Source: Giardia muris
Lineage: Eukaryota; Fornicata; Diplomonadida; Hexamitidae
Assembly: GCA_006247105.1 (NCBI GenBank)
Contig: CM016926.1
Span: forward strand, 1,178,001-1,242,000
Reading direction: 5' to 3'
Length of the DNA: 64,000 bases
Each line of letters starts with the position of its first letter. The first letter of the stretch is position 1. Shown here piece after piece: positions 9,090-18,204 of the stretch. A model generated the notes under the pieces. The model searched no databases. It was given only the letters and a program-made list of their open reading frames with translations, and was not told the origin of the DNA. The position numbers and the translations under genes are program-made.

Positions 9090-9094
9090 GTGAA
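9089..9094 (+). terminator. AGTGAA polyadenylation signal (PGK, left)
   Basis: AGTGAA begins at the last base of the TAA stop. AGTRAA is the established Giardia polyadenylation motif. Confidence 0.7.
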
Positions 9095-9737
9095 GAATCG
9101 GGATTCTTACGGTCCTGCCCGCACTCTTAACGAAATACCGAACCCTCCCCCTGCGAAAGTTCAGCACCCAGCTTTCCCACGGAGTCTCCCGCCGCAGTAC
9201 TCACAGGGCCCGCGCCGGCTTCTCTTGCGAATTCGGAACGAGCTCGCGAGTTGCCCGGCGGGTGTGGCCGAACTGGGGGCAGCAGTCGGGAAAGCCGGGC
9301 GGGAGCATCAACCGGAGGGGGGCGCTTCTCTGTGACCTCCCCGAGCTGCAAGAGGGAGATTAAGATTGATCTCGAGAACGCTTTAACAATATGGAGAGGA
9401 GGGTACGTCCCTTCCTTCCCCATACAAACTGGCTGGAAGAGACACTATTAGACATTTGAGGTACAGGAACCTCCAGGATCACGAGCCGTCCTCTCCCCAA
9501 AGTTCCTTCCGACTGAATGAGTCAGCCTGTATGAGTAAAAAGGTCTCGATCAGTACATCGAGAAGAGACTGCAGGCCTTCCTGTCTTCGGGGAGAGGCGG
9601 AGGTCGTCTCATTCCAATAACAGGGGCCGCATACTGTGGCCCATTTCTCGCTAGTAATAGCGTCCTTGTGGACGGGATCAGAACAAGGCGAGTGTCAGAG
9701 GGTCAGAGAGAGGAGTTAATGGCTAACGAACAAAAAG
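9095..9737. other. Intergenic stretch without recognised gene, left
   Basis: About 640 bases between PGK and the ankyrin-kinase gene. It is G+C-rich in its first half, with short open frames that resemble nothing I know and no tRNA fold. The last bases before the next gene, taacgaacaaaaag, form the A-rich initiator. For this compact genome the gap is large. Confidence 0.6.
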
Positions 9738-11522
9738 ATGTCCTTCACTGAATTGATGAAGGCGGTCAAGAGTGGGGACCTCGAGAGCGTGAAGGCCAAC
9801 CTTGGAGATGCAGGGAAGAAGGACGAGTATGGTCAGACGGCCCTGATATACGCTACAAAGTGGAATCATGCCAATTGCATCCCTCTCCTAGAGAATGAGA
9901 TCGGGATGCAAGACAACGATGGATTGACCGCACTGATGTATGCCGCCTACAATGGCAATGCAGACTGCGCCCGCCTTCTTCTCTCCGAGGCCGGAAAACA
10001 GGCAACGAAGAATAGTGAGTTCACTTTGAATGGCAAAGCAGTTACCTTCCCTCCTGGAACAACAGCTCTCATCCTCGCGGCCCACTTCAACCACCCCGAG
10101 ATCGTTGAGCTCCTCCTCCCCTATGAACAGGGAATGGAAGATTCCAAGGGATATACTGCTCAATGGTACACAAATAACGGTGATTTAGGTGAGGACGACT
10201 TCACTAGTGTTTGTGAGCTCCTCAAGAATGAGGGAACGGAAAGAATTCATCCACCATCGAATCTTGGTGAGGTGCTTAGACTCCAGGAGCACCTTAGCAA
10301 ACTCACAACTGAGAATGAGACCCTCAAAATGGAACTTGCAGACCAGAAGGCCCAGAATCTCGCCCTCGAGAAGGAGATTGCTCGACTGAGAGAGGAGTCT
10401 CTCATATCATCTGCCATCCGAGGAGACATCGAAGGTATCCGAAGACGCCTCAGTCAGGTGAAGTGGCATGATGCCTCAGGCATGACAGCCCTGATGCACG
10501 CCGCCTCCCGAGGCCAGACCGAGGTCGTCCGCCTCCTCCGGCCCCTCGAGGCCCGCCTCCAGGACGGGAGGGGATGGACGGCCCTGATGCATGCAGTGGG
10601 GGGAGGACACGAGGAGTGCGCCGGCCTCCTCCTTCTGGAGAGGGACCTGAAGGACGGGGAGGGCAGGACGGCAGCCGAACACGCGGTAGATGAGAAGATG
10701 CGACAGGTGCTCATGCACCAGCCCTCGTTTCCGAGGCTCCCAGACAGCCTCTCGGGATACCACCTGACCGCTGTGCTCGGAAAAGGAGCCTTCGGAGCTG
10801 TCTATACGGCACATGGAAATGGCCAGAACGTGGCGGTCAAGGTCATCGATCTTGGAAAATACAATGAGAAGGGGCGGGAACTGCTTCGCAGAGAGGCGGA
10901 GATACTCCTCTCCCTTGACCATCCGAACATCCTCCAGTGCCTCGGGACAGGGGAGAACGACGATGATGATACATACATCATTGTGACAGAACTCTGCTGT
11001 GGGGATCTCCGTGGGGAGATGAAGGAACGGAAGAAGACAGGACGTTCCTACACCAATCAGGAAGTATGGAAGATGGTTCGAGAGATGGCAGCCGCCCTCG
11101 TGTACCTCCATAGGAAGAGGCACGTCCACAGAGACCTGAAGCCCGAAAATATTTTCATCACCTCGAACGGTCGATGTGTCTTGGGGGACTTCGGACTTAC
11201 AAAGGTACTTGAGGACTCATCTCAGATGGGTACATGTGTGGGGACCCTTGCATATATGGCCCCTGAGATCCACCGGAAGGAAAGCTACGATAAGTCTGTA
11301 GACGTCTGGGCCTTGGGAGTGGCAGCGTACGAGATGTGCACCGGAGATCGTCCGTTCAAAGATCCGGCAGTAATCCTTGAAAAGAAGCCCGCTCCTCCTC
11401 TTAGGGGTCGTCCTTCAGAACTTGCTGATCTCATCGCCTGGATGCTCTCAAAGAATCCCAAAGATCGTCCAACAGCACAAGAGGTCATCAAGGAGGCAGA
11501 ACGGAACAAGCAGGCGGACTGA
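9738..11522 (+). CDS. Ankyrin-coiled coil-ankyrin-protein kinase (NEK-like), left copy
   Basis: 594 residues. Residues 1-190 hold ankyrin repeats ('YGQTALIYATKWNHANCIPL', 'DGLTALMYAAYNGNADCARL'). A coiled coil (~190-230) follows, then a second ankyrin block (~250-325), and a C-terminal protein kinase domain from ~338. The kinase looks active: glycine loop from G348 (GKGAFGAV), VAVK lysine K368, HRDLKPEN with D466, DFG with D484, APE and 'DVWALGV'. The kinase resembles the NEK family, greatly expanded in Giardia, where many members are predicted inactive and the kinase usually comes first. Here the order is reversed. The N-terminal ankyrin module is related to that of the broken ankyrin-RING gene in the spacer. 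Identical copy on the right arm. Confidence 0.88.
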   Translation: MSFTELMKAVKSGDLESVKANLGDAGKKDEYGQTALIYATKWNHANCIPLLENEIGMQDNDGLTALMYAAYNGNADCARLLLSEAGKQATKNSEFTLNGKAVTFPPGTTALILAAHFNHPEIVELLLPYEQGMEDSKGYTAQWYTNNGDLGEDDFTSVCELLKNEGTERIHPPSNLGEVLRLQEHLSKLTTENETLKMELADQKAQNLALEKEIARLREESLISSAIRGDIEGIRRRLSQVKWHDASGMTALMHAASRGQTEVVRLLRPLEARLQDGRGWTALMHAVGGGHEECAGLLLLERDLKDGEGRTAAEHAVDEKMRQVLMHQPSFPRLPDSLSGYHLTAVLGKGAFGAVYTAHGNGQNVAVKVIDLGKYNEKGRELLRREAEILLSLDHPNILQCLGTGENDDDDTYIIVTELCCGDLRGEMKERKKTGRSYTNQEVWKMVREMAAALVYLHRKRHVHRDLKPENIFITSNGRCVLGDFGLTKVLEDSSQMGTCVGTLAYMAPEIHRKESYDKSVDVWALGVAAYEMCTGDRPFKDPAVILEKKPAPPLRGRPSELADLIAWMLSKNPKDRPTAQEVIKEAERNKQAD

Positions 11523-12463
11523 CGTGTTGAAGACACGAACCCCGATCCTCAGGCCGGTCCTGACGCAGCAGTCTCACAGTTGGGCATGCAGGGGTGCTCA
11601 CATGTGTCTCCCCCTGTTCCAGTGAGTCAGTGGTCCTTCCTCTCCATCCTCGAACTGGTGGAACTCACGTCTCCCGATATCCCGCGGACCAGCAACTCTC
11701 GACCCTTTCAGTGAAGTAACACTTGTTTTTCGAGCTACTCTCATCAGCAAATGGGGGGAGACCAAGCAGCGGCCTCAGGACCACTGGGACCCGAGGAGGA
11801 TGTGTCATCGAACTCTCAGTATTAGGACCACCTCAAGTGTAAGTCCCAGCTTGCAGACCAGCAGAAATCTCCAGGTCCTCGTTGATGATGTCCCCGGGGG
11901 CCTTCGGAGCTGAGCTCCTGAGGTATCAAGACAGCAAAAGGAAAAATCGTTTTCGGGCTTGCAGGAGTCTGGGAAGGTCCGGGACAGTGATATGTTGCTC
12001 CGGAGGCTGTAAAACGAAGAGAGGGGTCCAGATGTATTGGTGATTGATGAGGTCCATGGAATTGCTTCGGCATGGCGGTACCATAGCCTCTGCTCAGTGG
12101 GACTCCTCGGCCAAGACCCACCATCGAAGATGTCTTTCATCAACAAGAGATTGGGCTCATACGGCAGCTCCCTTCAGGGACGAGGGAGTCTCAAGACTCG
12201 TGCAGTCGAGGCGGCTGGCAGGGGTGGTCTCCTCTGTCCGAAGCCTCTGAGTGAACACGTCTGTCGACAACCCCGAGACCGCCAGATGCGGGATGTTCCT
12301 CCCCTCCAAGAGTCCTCCATCTTAGGTTTCGTGACTTCTCGAATAACTTCAGGAATGGAAGGCCCAGCACCTTCTGGCTCCCCACCATCCATCTTTTAAT
12401 AAGAAGGCACCAACTTTTTCGCGAAATATTTTTGAAGGGGCGATCAGCTTCAAAAAACTAGTG
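11523..12463. other. Long intergenic stretch with possible kinase relic, left
   Basis: About 940 bases with no convincing gene. The 13 bases gccttcggagctg at 11,900-11,912 repeat the glycine-loop codons of the upstream kinase (10,788-10,800), and some frames carry vague kinase-like words, so a heavily decayed kinase copy is possible but unproved. The last ~50 bases turn A/T-rich (gcgaaatatttttgaagg, then caaaaaactagtg) and form the likely VSP promoter/initiator. Confidence 0.45.
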
Positions 12464-14035
12464 ATGTTAGTTACTGTAGGGCTTTTAATTAGCGTTGCCG
12501 TTGCAGTTCACGTCGAGGCCAAATCTCGAGCAACTCCTACTCCTGGAGCCTGCAGTCCTGCCATCGCGGACTGTACAGAAGGCAAGTGCCTAAAGATCGG
12601 GAGCACGCAGGTCTGCACAGTATGTGCCAGCACCCACGCTCCGATCAACGGGACCTGCGTAGCAGCAGCTGATGCTGAAGCGAAAGGGTGTAAGACCTCG
12701 GGCGACGCTACGCCAGACGCTGGTGTATGCGGGAAGTGCGGAGCCAACTACGTCCTCTTCCAGGGCGGCTGCTACCATGTCAACTCGACTAGTCCCATCT
12801 GCACGGCAACGGATCCCACTGACACCTTCAAGTGCACGACGTGCGGAGACGGACTGATTCCAAACACAGCTGCAACTGCGACGACCGAAACCTGCGACCT
12901 CTGCGACTCGACCTGCAAGACATGCGAGGCGAAAGAGGACTCCACGAAGTGCAAAACTTGCTATAGTGGTACACCCACAAATGGCGCATGTCCCTCAACC
13001 CCGGCTTCTACGTGCAGTGTTGAGAACTGCAAGACGTGCGTCACTGACAAGACGAACGAGTGTGAGACCTGCAACGATGGTTATTACGTCAATTCCAAGA
13101 AGACCTGCACGCAGTGCTCTGCGGACTGCAAGAGCTGTGCCGATTTTGGCCTCGGGGTCGTCTGCACCGCCTGCAACAACGGGAAGGTCCCGGTCGATGG
13201 AAAGTGCGTTGACTCGAATACAAAGGTTTGCACCGAGCCAACGGCCTCCGACGGCACATGCATCTCCTGCAAGAACGGGTACATGCTCTACCAGAAAGGC
13301 TGCATCTCCTCCTACAAGGCGAACGCGATGGGTCTCTGTGCCAACAGCAACCAGTTCCTCGTCGGGGAGGCCCTCGTCTGCAAGGAGTGCAATGCCGGGT
13401 TCGTCCCGATTGATGGGACCTGCACTGAGCTCGGGTCGACTCTCTCGAGGGCGACCATCAACGACGCCTGCAAGAAGGCCGACGGGACGACCGCCGTTGA
13501 TGCGAAGGCCACGAAGTGCGAGAACTGCTCGACCGTTGGGAGCGTCAGCTACTTCCTCTTCGAGGGCGGGTGCTATCCTGCAGACTCGACCCCCGGGACT
13601 TCGGTCGGAAGCACTCTCTGCTCAGCAGTCACTGATGGGAAGTGCTCTACTGCTGCCACCAACTCCCCCTTCCCTCTCGCCAATGGCGTCTTCACCCTCT
13701 GCCCGGCTGGATGCAAGAGGTGCTCCATCCCAGCTGGAAGCACAGACCCCACCTGCGATGAATGTGCCCTCGGATACTTCAACTCGGCCTCTAGTGGTAC
13801 CACCTGCACTGCATGTCCGACTGGCTGCACGGTCTGCACCGATGCGACCACCTGCACGACCTGCTGGAATGGAAACAGCCCCGACGCCAGTGGGAAGTGT
13901 CCCGATCCCCCCTCCTACTCCAGTTCTTCGGGGCTCTCGGGGGGCGCCATTGCGGGAATCGTCATTGCCGTCCTTCTGGTGCTGGGAGGTCTCGGGGGCT
14001 TCCTCGGTTGGTGGTTCGGATGCAGGGGGAAGTGA
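12464..14035 (+). CDS. Variant-specific surface protein (VSP), left copy
   Basis: 523 residues from the ATG at 12,464; a GTG just before it is in frame. Signal peptide: 'MLVTVGLLISVAVAVHVEA'. The ectodomain is Thr/Ser/Gly-rich with 19 CXXC motifs by my count, several followed by the GY/NG-type loops typical of VSPs. Near the C-terminus lie a hydrophobic helix ('GGAIAGIVIAVLLVLGGLGG') and the cytoplasmic tail CRGK, the VSP hallmark. VSPs coat the trophozoite, and one is expressed at a time, controlled post-transcriptionally. The stop overlaps an AGTGAA motif. The gene ends 8 bp before the repeat's inner border and faces its twin tail to tail across the spacer. Confidence 0.96.
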   Translation: MLVTVGLLISVAVAVHVEAKSRATPTPGACSPAIADCTEGKCLKIGSTQVCTVCASTHAPINGTCVAAADAEAKGCKTSGDATPDAGVCGKCGANYVLFQGGCYHVNSTSPICTATDPTDTFKCTTCGDGLIPNTAATATTETCDLCDSTCKTCEAKEDSTKCKTCYSGTPTNGACPSTPASTCSVENCKTCVTDKTNECETCNDGYYVNSKKTCTQCSADCKSCADFGLGVVCTACNNGKVPVDGKCVDSNTKVCTEPTASDGTCISCKNGYMLYQKGCISSYKANAMGLCANSNQFLVGEALVCKECNAGFVPIDGTCTELGSTLSRATINDACKKADGTTAVDAKATKCENCSTVGSVSYFLFEGGCYPADSTPGTSVGSTLCSAVTDGKCSTAATNSPFPLANGVFTLCPAGCKRCSIPAGSTDPTCDECALGYFNSASSGTTCTACPTGCTVCTDATTCTTCWNGNSPDASGKCPDPPSYSSSSGLSGGAIAGIVIAVLLVLGGLGGFLGWWFGCRGK

Positions 14036-14040
14036 GTGAA
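14035..14040 (+). terminator. AGTGAA polyadenylation signal (VSP, left)
   Basis: AGTGAA begins on the last base of the TGA stop of the VSP, the classical arrangement for Giardia VSP genes. Confidence 0.75.
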
Positions 14041-14129
14041 TGGTGAAGGGGAGACCTGGAGCGAGAGGTGACATCGAGCTCATTATAGACCTCCAGCTCA
14101 TCTGGATGGACGGAGAGGGGGTCATATGG

Positions 14130-15331
14130 CTACACATCCGGCCACTCAGGATACTCGACGACAAGGGCCTCGTCGGCCTTCCCCCGGCAGTACGGACAGC
14201 AGTGCTCGATCTGATCAGCACAGACGACGAGGTGCCGGCAGGGAAGGATGACCGCGTCCTTCTGGCGTGAGAGGCAGACGATGCACCCGTCAACCATCTC
14301 GTCCTCACAGAAGGCGTCGTCCAGTGCTCCGGGCTCGCAGAGGAGTGCCGACCAGACCATCTCTCCGAGCTCCCGGGCCTCCGACTGCTCGATTGGGGAC
14401 AGGATGGCCAGGACGTGGTGCGGGCTGAGCATCTCCAGCCTCTCCCGTACCTTCCGCATGACCGCCTCCTCCAGGGCATCTGCAACTGCTCGGTACGTCC
14501 TTGAAGAGTGAGTCAGGCCACTCCCGAACAAGCTCTCGGATCCCCTCGATGTGCATTCTTCCGTCCCCTTCGTGGACTGCCGCCTCGTCCGCCAGGAGTC
14601 TTGCACACTCGACCCGGCCCTCCTGGAGTGCAAGCAGAAGGGCCGTCTCCTTCCGGTCGTTGAACAGCCCCCTCGAGTGGGAGGAGCAGGAGGACAGATG
14701 GGGGGCATCCGTGATAGGCGGCCATCATCAGGGCTGCATCCCATGAGCCTCGTTGCCCACGTGTAGTGTTCCTGACTCCAAGGACGTCCCCGGCCACTGC
14801 AGACGTCAGAAGCAGTAGCGGTTCCTTCGGGGGAGGGATGTGTTCTGATCTCTCATTCTCGAGGAGCTGGCGGACCCGAGTGAAGTCGTCTTCGTCTGGA
14901 CTGTTGTTCGCATGCCATCTGTGTGGCCTTTGGAGTCAGTCCCTGCTCATGGGAAGAGGAGTTCAACGACCTCGGGATAGTTCTCGTGGGCTGCCATCAT
15001 GAGAGCAGTCGTTCCGGAAGGGAAGAAGACCATTCTGCCATCTGAGGTAAACCTACTATTCTTCGTCGTTTGCTTCCCTGATTCAGAGAGGAGGGGTCGA
15101 ACGTAGTCTGTCTTGCCAGTGAAGGGGGCCCACATCAGTGCGGTCCGTCCTCGGTTGTCCCTCATTCCAACCTCTTCTCGAGGAGGGGGATGAAGTTAGA
15201 ATACCCTTCCCCTACCGCCCACATCAGGGCCGTGCTGCCACTTTTGTTCCCCTTCCCAACCTCATGGAGATTCCTTTTCAGCCCTCGAGGTCTCCTCTCC
15301 TGACTGCCTCCATCAACTCAATGAGGGGCAT
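14130..15331 (-). pseudogene. Broken ankyrin-repeat / RING gene in the palindrome spacer
   Basis: Read on the minus strand from an ATG at 15,331 ('MPLIELMEAVRRGDLEG', then a stop). Ankyrin repeats continue in shifting frames: 'STALMWAVGEGYSNFIPLLE', 'RGRTALMWAPFTGKTDYVRP', 'GTTALMMAAHENYPEVVELL', 'DEDDFTRVRQLLENERSEHI'. The last ~120 residues are open and end in a RING finger with CIVC, CRH, CAD and CPYC elements (14,130-~14,260). At least two stops and about three frameshifts interrupt it. Its N-terminal part resembles the ankyrin module of the ankyrin-kinase gene on both arms, while the end resembles the ankyrin-RING gene at 36,831. As written it cannot make a full protein; sequencing errors could account for some breaks. 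Confidence 0.8.
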
Positions 15332-15683
15332 GTTTGAGCATCAAGCATCAATCCCCTCCTCCCCGCCTGAACACACCTTCCCCGACGCCCCATCCTCGAA
15401 TGGGCACAAGAGGACCTCTCGGAACGGTCTCCCCGGGCGGACAGAGGCCCCACGTCCGTTCACTCCTCCACAGCCCTACTCGTGCCTCCAGGCCCGCGGG
15501 GATGACTACCACCCCGCCCCAAGAGGAGCACCTCTCACCATCCCAGGTGGCGAATCCGTCCCCGACGACAGGGAGGCCTTGCAGGGACATGGGCCTCCGG
15601 GTCATCCGAGCACTCCCAGGACGCTTTGGTGTCCAGATCCCATGTCTGCACCTCCCGGACATCATCGTGCTTCCTCCTCACTT
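15332..15683. other. Unassigned part of the spacer
   Basis: About 350 unique bases between the ankyrin-RING relic and the right arm. G+C-rich, with overlapping open frames on both strands that have Pro/Arg/Gly-rich, low-information translations. I recognise no gene, tRNA or repeat in it. Confidence 0.5.
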
Positions 15684-15686
15684 CCA

Positions 15687-15692
15687 TTCACT
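15687..15692 (-). terminator. AGTGAA polyadenylation signal (VSP, right)
   Basis: Mirror of 14,035-14,040; overlaps the stop codon of the right VSP. Lies 3 bp inside the arm border. Confidence 0.75.
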
Positions 15693-17263
15693 CACTTCCC
15701 CCTGCATCCGAACCACCAACCGAGGAAGCCCCCGAGACCTCCCAGCACCAGAAGGACGGCAATGACGATTCCCGCAATGGCGCCCCCCGAGAGCCCCGAA
15801 GAACTGGAGTAGGAGGGGGGATCGGGACACTTCCCACTGGCGTCGGGGCTGTTTCCATTCCAGCAGGTCGTGCAGGTGGTCGCATCGGTGCAGACCGTGC
15901 AGCCAGTCGGACATGCAGTGCAGGTGGTACCACTAGAGGCCGAGTTGAAGTATCCGAGGGCACATTCATCGCAGGTGGGGTCTGTGCTTCCAGCTGGGAT
16001 GGAGCACCTCTTGCATCCAGCCGGGCAGAGGGTGAAGACGCCATTGGCGAGAGGGAAGGGGGAGTTGGTGGCAGCAGTAGAGCACTTCCCATCAGTGACT
16101 GCTGAGCAGAGAGTGCTTCCGACCGAAGTCCCGGGGGTCGAGTCTGCAGGATAGCACCCGCCCTCGAAGAGGAAGTAGCTGACGCTCCCAACGGTCGAGC
16201 AGTTCTCGCACTTCGTGGCCTTCGCATCAACGGCGGTCGTCCCGTCGGCCTTCTTGCAGGCGTCGTTGATGGTCGCCCTCGAGAGAGTCGACCCGAGCTC
16301 AGTGCAGGTCCCATCAATCGGGACGAACCCGGCATTGCACTCCTTGCAGACGAGGGCCTCCCCGACGAGGAACTGGTTGCTGTTGGCACAGAGACCCATC
16401 GCGTTCGCCTTGTAGGAGGAGATGCAGCCTTTCTGGTAGAGCATGTACCCGTTCTTGCAGGAGATGCATGTGCCGTCGGAGGCCGTTGGCTCGGTGCAAA
16501 CCTTTGTATTCGAGTCAACGCACTTTCCATCGACCGGGACCTTCCCGTTGTTGCAGGCGGTGCAGACGACCCCGAGGCCAAAATCGGCACAGCTCTTGCA
16601 GTCCGCAGAGCACTGCGTGCAGGTCTTCTTGGAATTGACGTAATAACCATCGTTGCAGGTCTCACACTCGTTCGTCTTGTCAGTGACGCACGTCTTGCAG
16701 TTCTCAACACTGCACGTAGAAGCCGGGGTTGAGGGACATGCGCCATTTGTGGGTGTACCACTATAGCAAGTTTTGCACTTCGTGGAGTCCTCTTTCGCCT
16801 CGCATGTCTTGCAGGTCGAGTCGCAGAGGTCGCAGGTTTCGGTCGTCGCAGTTGCAGCTGTGTTTGGAATCAGTCCGTCTCCGCACGTCGTGCACTTGAA
16901 GGTGTCAGTGGGATCCGTTGCCGTGCAGATGGGACTAGTCGAGTTGACATGGTAGCAGCCGCCCTGGAAGAGGACGTAGTTGGCTCCGCACTTCCCGCAT
17001 ACACCAGCGTCTGGCGTAGCGTCGCCCGAGGTCTTACACCCTTTCGCTTCAGCATCAGCTGCTGCTACGCAGGTCCCGTTGATCGGAGCGTGGGTGCTGG
17101 CACATACTGTGCAGACCTGCGTGCTCCCGATCTTTAGGCACTTGCCTTCTGTACAGTCCGCGATGGCAGGACTGCAGGCTCCAGGAGTAGGAGTTGCTCG
17201 AGATTTGGCCTCGACGTGAACTGCAACGGCAACGCTAATTAAAAGCCCTACAGTAACTAACAT
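15692..17263 (-). CDS. Variant-specific surface protein (VSP), right copy
   Basis: Second copy of the 523-residue VSP, with an identical translation: signal peptide, 19 CXXC motifs, one C-terminal membrane helix and the CRGK tail. It points toward the spacer, so the two VSPs are tail to tail about 1.66 kb apart. Identical VSPs in inverted orientation are good substrates for gene conversion and for antisense or read-through transcription between them. If both are transcribed, their mRNAs could not be told apart, which matters for the RNA-based control of VSP choice known in Giardia. Confidence 0.95.
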   Translation of the reverse strand: MLVTVGLLISVAVAVHVEAKSRATPTPGACSPAIADCTEGKCLKIGSTQVCTVCASTHAPINGTCVAAADAEAKGCKTSGDATPDAGVCGKCGANYVLFQGGCYHVNSTSPICTATDPTDTFKCTTCGDGLIPNTAATATTETCDLCDSTCKTCEAKEDSTKCKTCYSGTPTNGACPSTPASTCSVENCKTCVTDKTNECETCNDGYYVNSKKTCTQCSADCKSCADFGLGVVCTACNNGKVPVDGKCVDSNTKVCTEPTASDGTCISCKNGYMLYQKGCISSYKANAMGLCANSNQFLVGEALVCKECNAGFVPIDGTCTELGSTLSRATINDACKKADGTTAVDAKATKCENCSTVGSVSYFLFEGGCYPADSTPGTSVGSTLCSAVTDGKCSTAATNSPFPLANGVFTLCPAGCKRCSIPAGSTDPTCDECALGYFNSASSGTTCTACPTGCTVCTDATTCTTCWNGNSPDASGKCPDPPSYSSSSGLSGGAIAGIVIAVLLVLGGLGGFLGWWFGCRGK

Positions 17264-18204
17264 CACTAGTTTTTTGAAGCTGATCGCCCCTTCAAAAATA
17301 TTTCGCGAAAAAGTTGGTGCCTTCTTATTAAAAGATGGATGGTGGGGAGCCAGAAGGTGCTGGGCCTTCCATTCCTGAAGTTATTCGAGAAGTCACGAAA
17401 CCTAAGATGGAGGACTCTTGGAGGGGAGGAACATCCCGCATCTGGCGGTCTCGGGGTTGTCGACAGACGTGTTCACTCAGAGGCTTCGGACAGAGGAGAC
17501 CACCCCTGCCAGCCGCCTCGACTGCACGAGTCTTGAGACTCCCTCGTCCCTGAAGGGAGCTGCCGTATGAGCCCAATCTCTTGTTGATGAAAGACATCTT
17601 CGATGGTGGGTCTTGGCCGAGGAGTCCCACTGAGCAGAGGCTATGGTACCGCCATGCCGAAGCAATTCCATGGACCTCATCAATCACCAATACATCTGGA
17701 CCCCTCTCTTCGTTTTACAGCCTCCGGAGCAACATATCACTGTCCCGGACCTTCCCAGACTCCTGCAAGCCCGAAAACGATTTTTCCTTTTGCTGTCTTG
17801 ATACCTCAGGAGCTCAGCTCCGAAGGCCCCCGGGGACATCATCAACGAGGACCTGGAGATTTCTGCTGGTCTGCAAGCTGGGACTTACACTTGAGGTGGT
17901 CCTAATACTGAGAGTTCGATGACACATCCTCCTCGGGTCCCAGTGGTCCTGAGGCCGCTGCTTGGTCTCCCCCCATTTGCTGATGAGAGTAGCTCGAAAA
18001 ACAAGTGTTACTTCACTGAAAGGGTCGAGAGTTGCTGGTCCGCGGGATATCGGGAGACGTGAGTTCCACCAGTTCGAGGATGGAGAGGAAGGACCACTGA
18101 CTCACTGGAACAGGGGGAGACACATGTGAGCACCCCTGCATGCCCAACTGTGAGACTGCTGCGTCAGGACCGGCCTGAGGATCGGGGTTCGTGTCTTCAA
18201 CACG
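17264..18204. other. Long intergenic stretch, right copy
   Basis: Mirror of 11,523-12,463: A/T-rich VSP promoter area at the 17,264-17,320 end, then about 880 bases without a recognised gene, including the 13-base match to kinase glycine-loop codons at 17,815-17,827. Confidence 0.45.

Larger units (their letters stand above)
4400..14043. repeat. Left arm of 9.6-kb inverted repeat
   Basis: Bases 4,400-14,043 are the reverse complement of 15,684-25,327; paired positions sum to 29,727. The outer limit was set by reading both sides: the match runs through gccgggttagctcagtggta and on to tagagc, then left continues aaatgacc and right gaagcact. At the inner limit both sides share agtgagtgaatgg, then diverge (tgaagg versus aagtga). 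All paired reading frames on both strands translate identically and sampled non-coding stretches also match, so divergence is nil or close to it. The arm holds five complete protein genes and a tRNA fragment. Confidence 0.95.

Noticed and set aside
10476..11129. 217-codon frame antisense to the ankyrin-kinase (mirrored at 18,598)
   Set aside because: Shadow frame; the sense strand has complete ankyrin and kinase motifs.
12966..14039. A 357-codon plus-strand open frame inside the VSP (mirrored at 15,688-16,761)
   Set aside because: It is the VSP read in another frame; G+C-rich third positions keep it open. The product is Arg/Pro/Ser-rich without any family pattern.
13622..14485. 287-codon minus-strand frame across the VSP end and the spacer
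   Set aside because: It crosses the repeat border, so it differs between arms, and its translation is low-complexity. The VSP and the ankyrin-RING relic account for the DNA.
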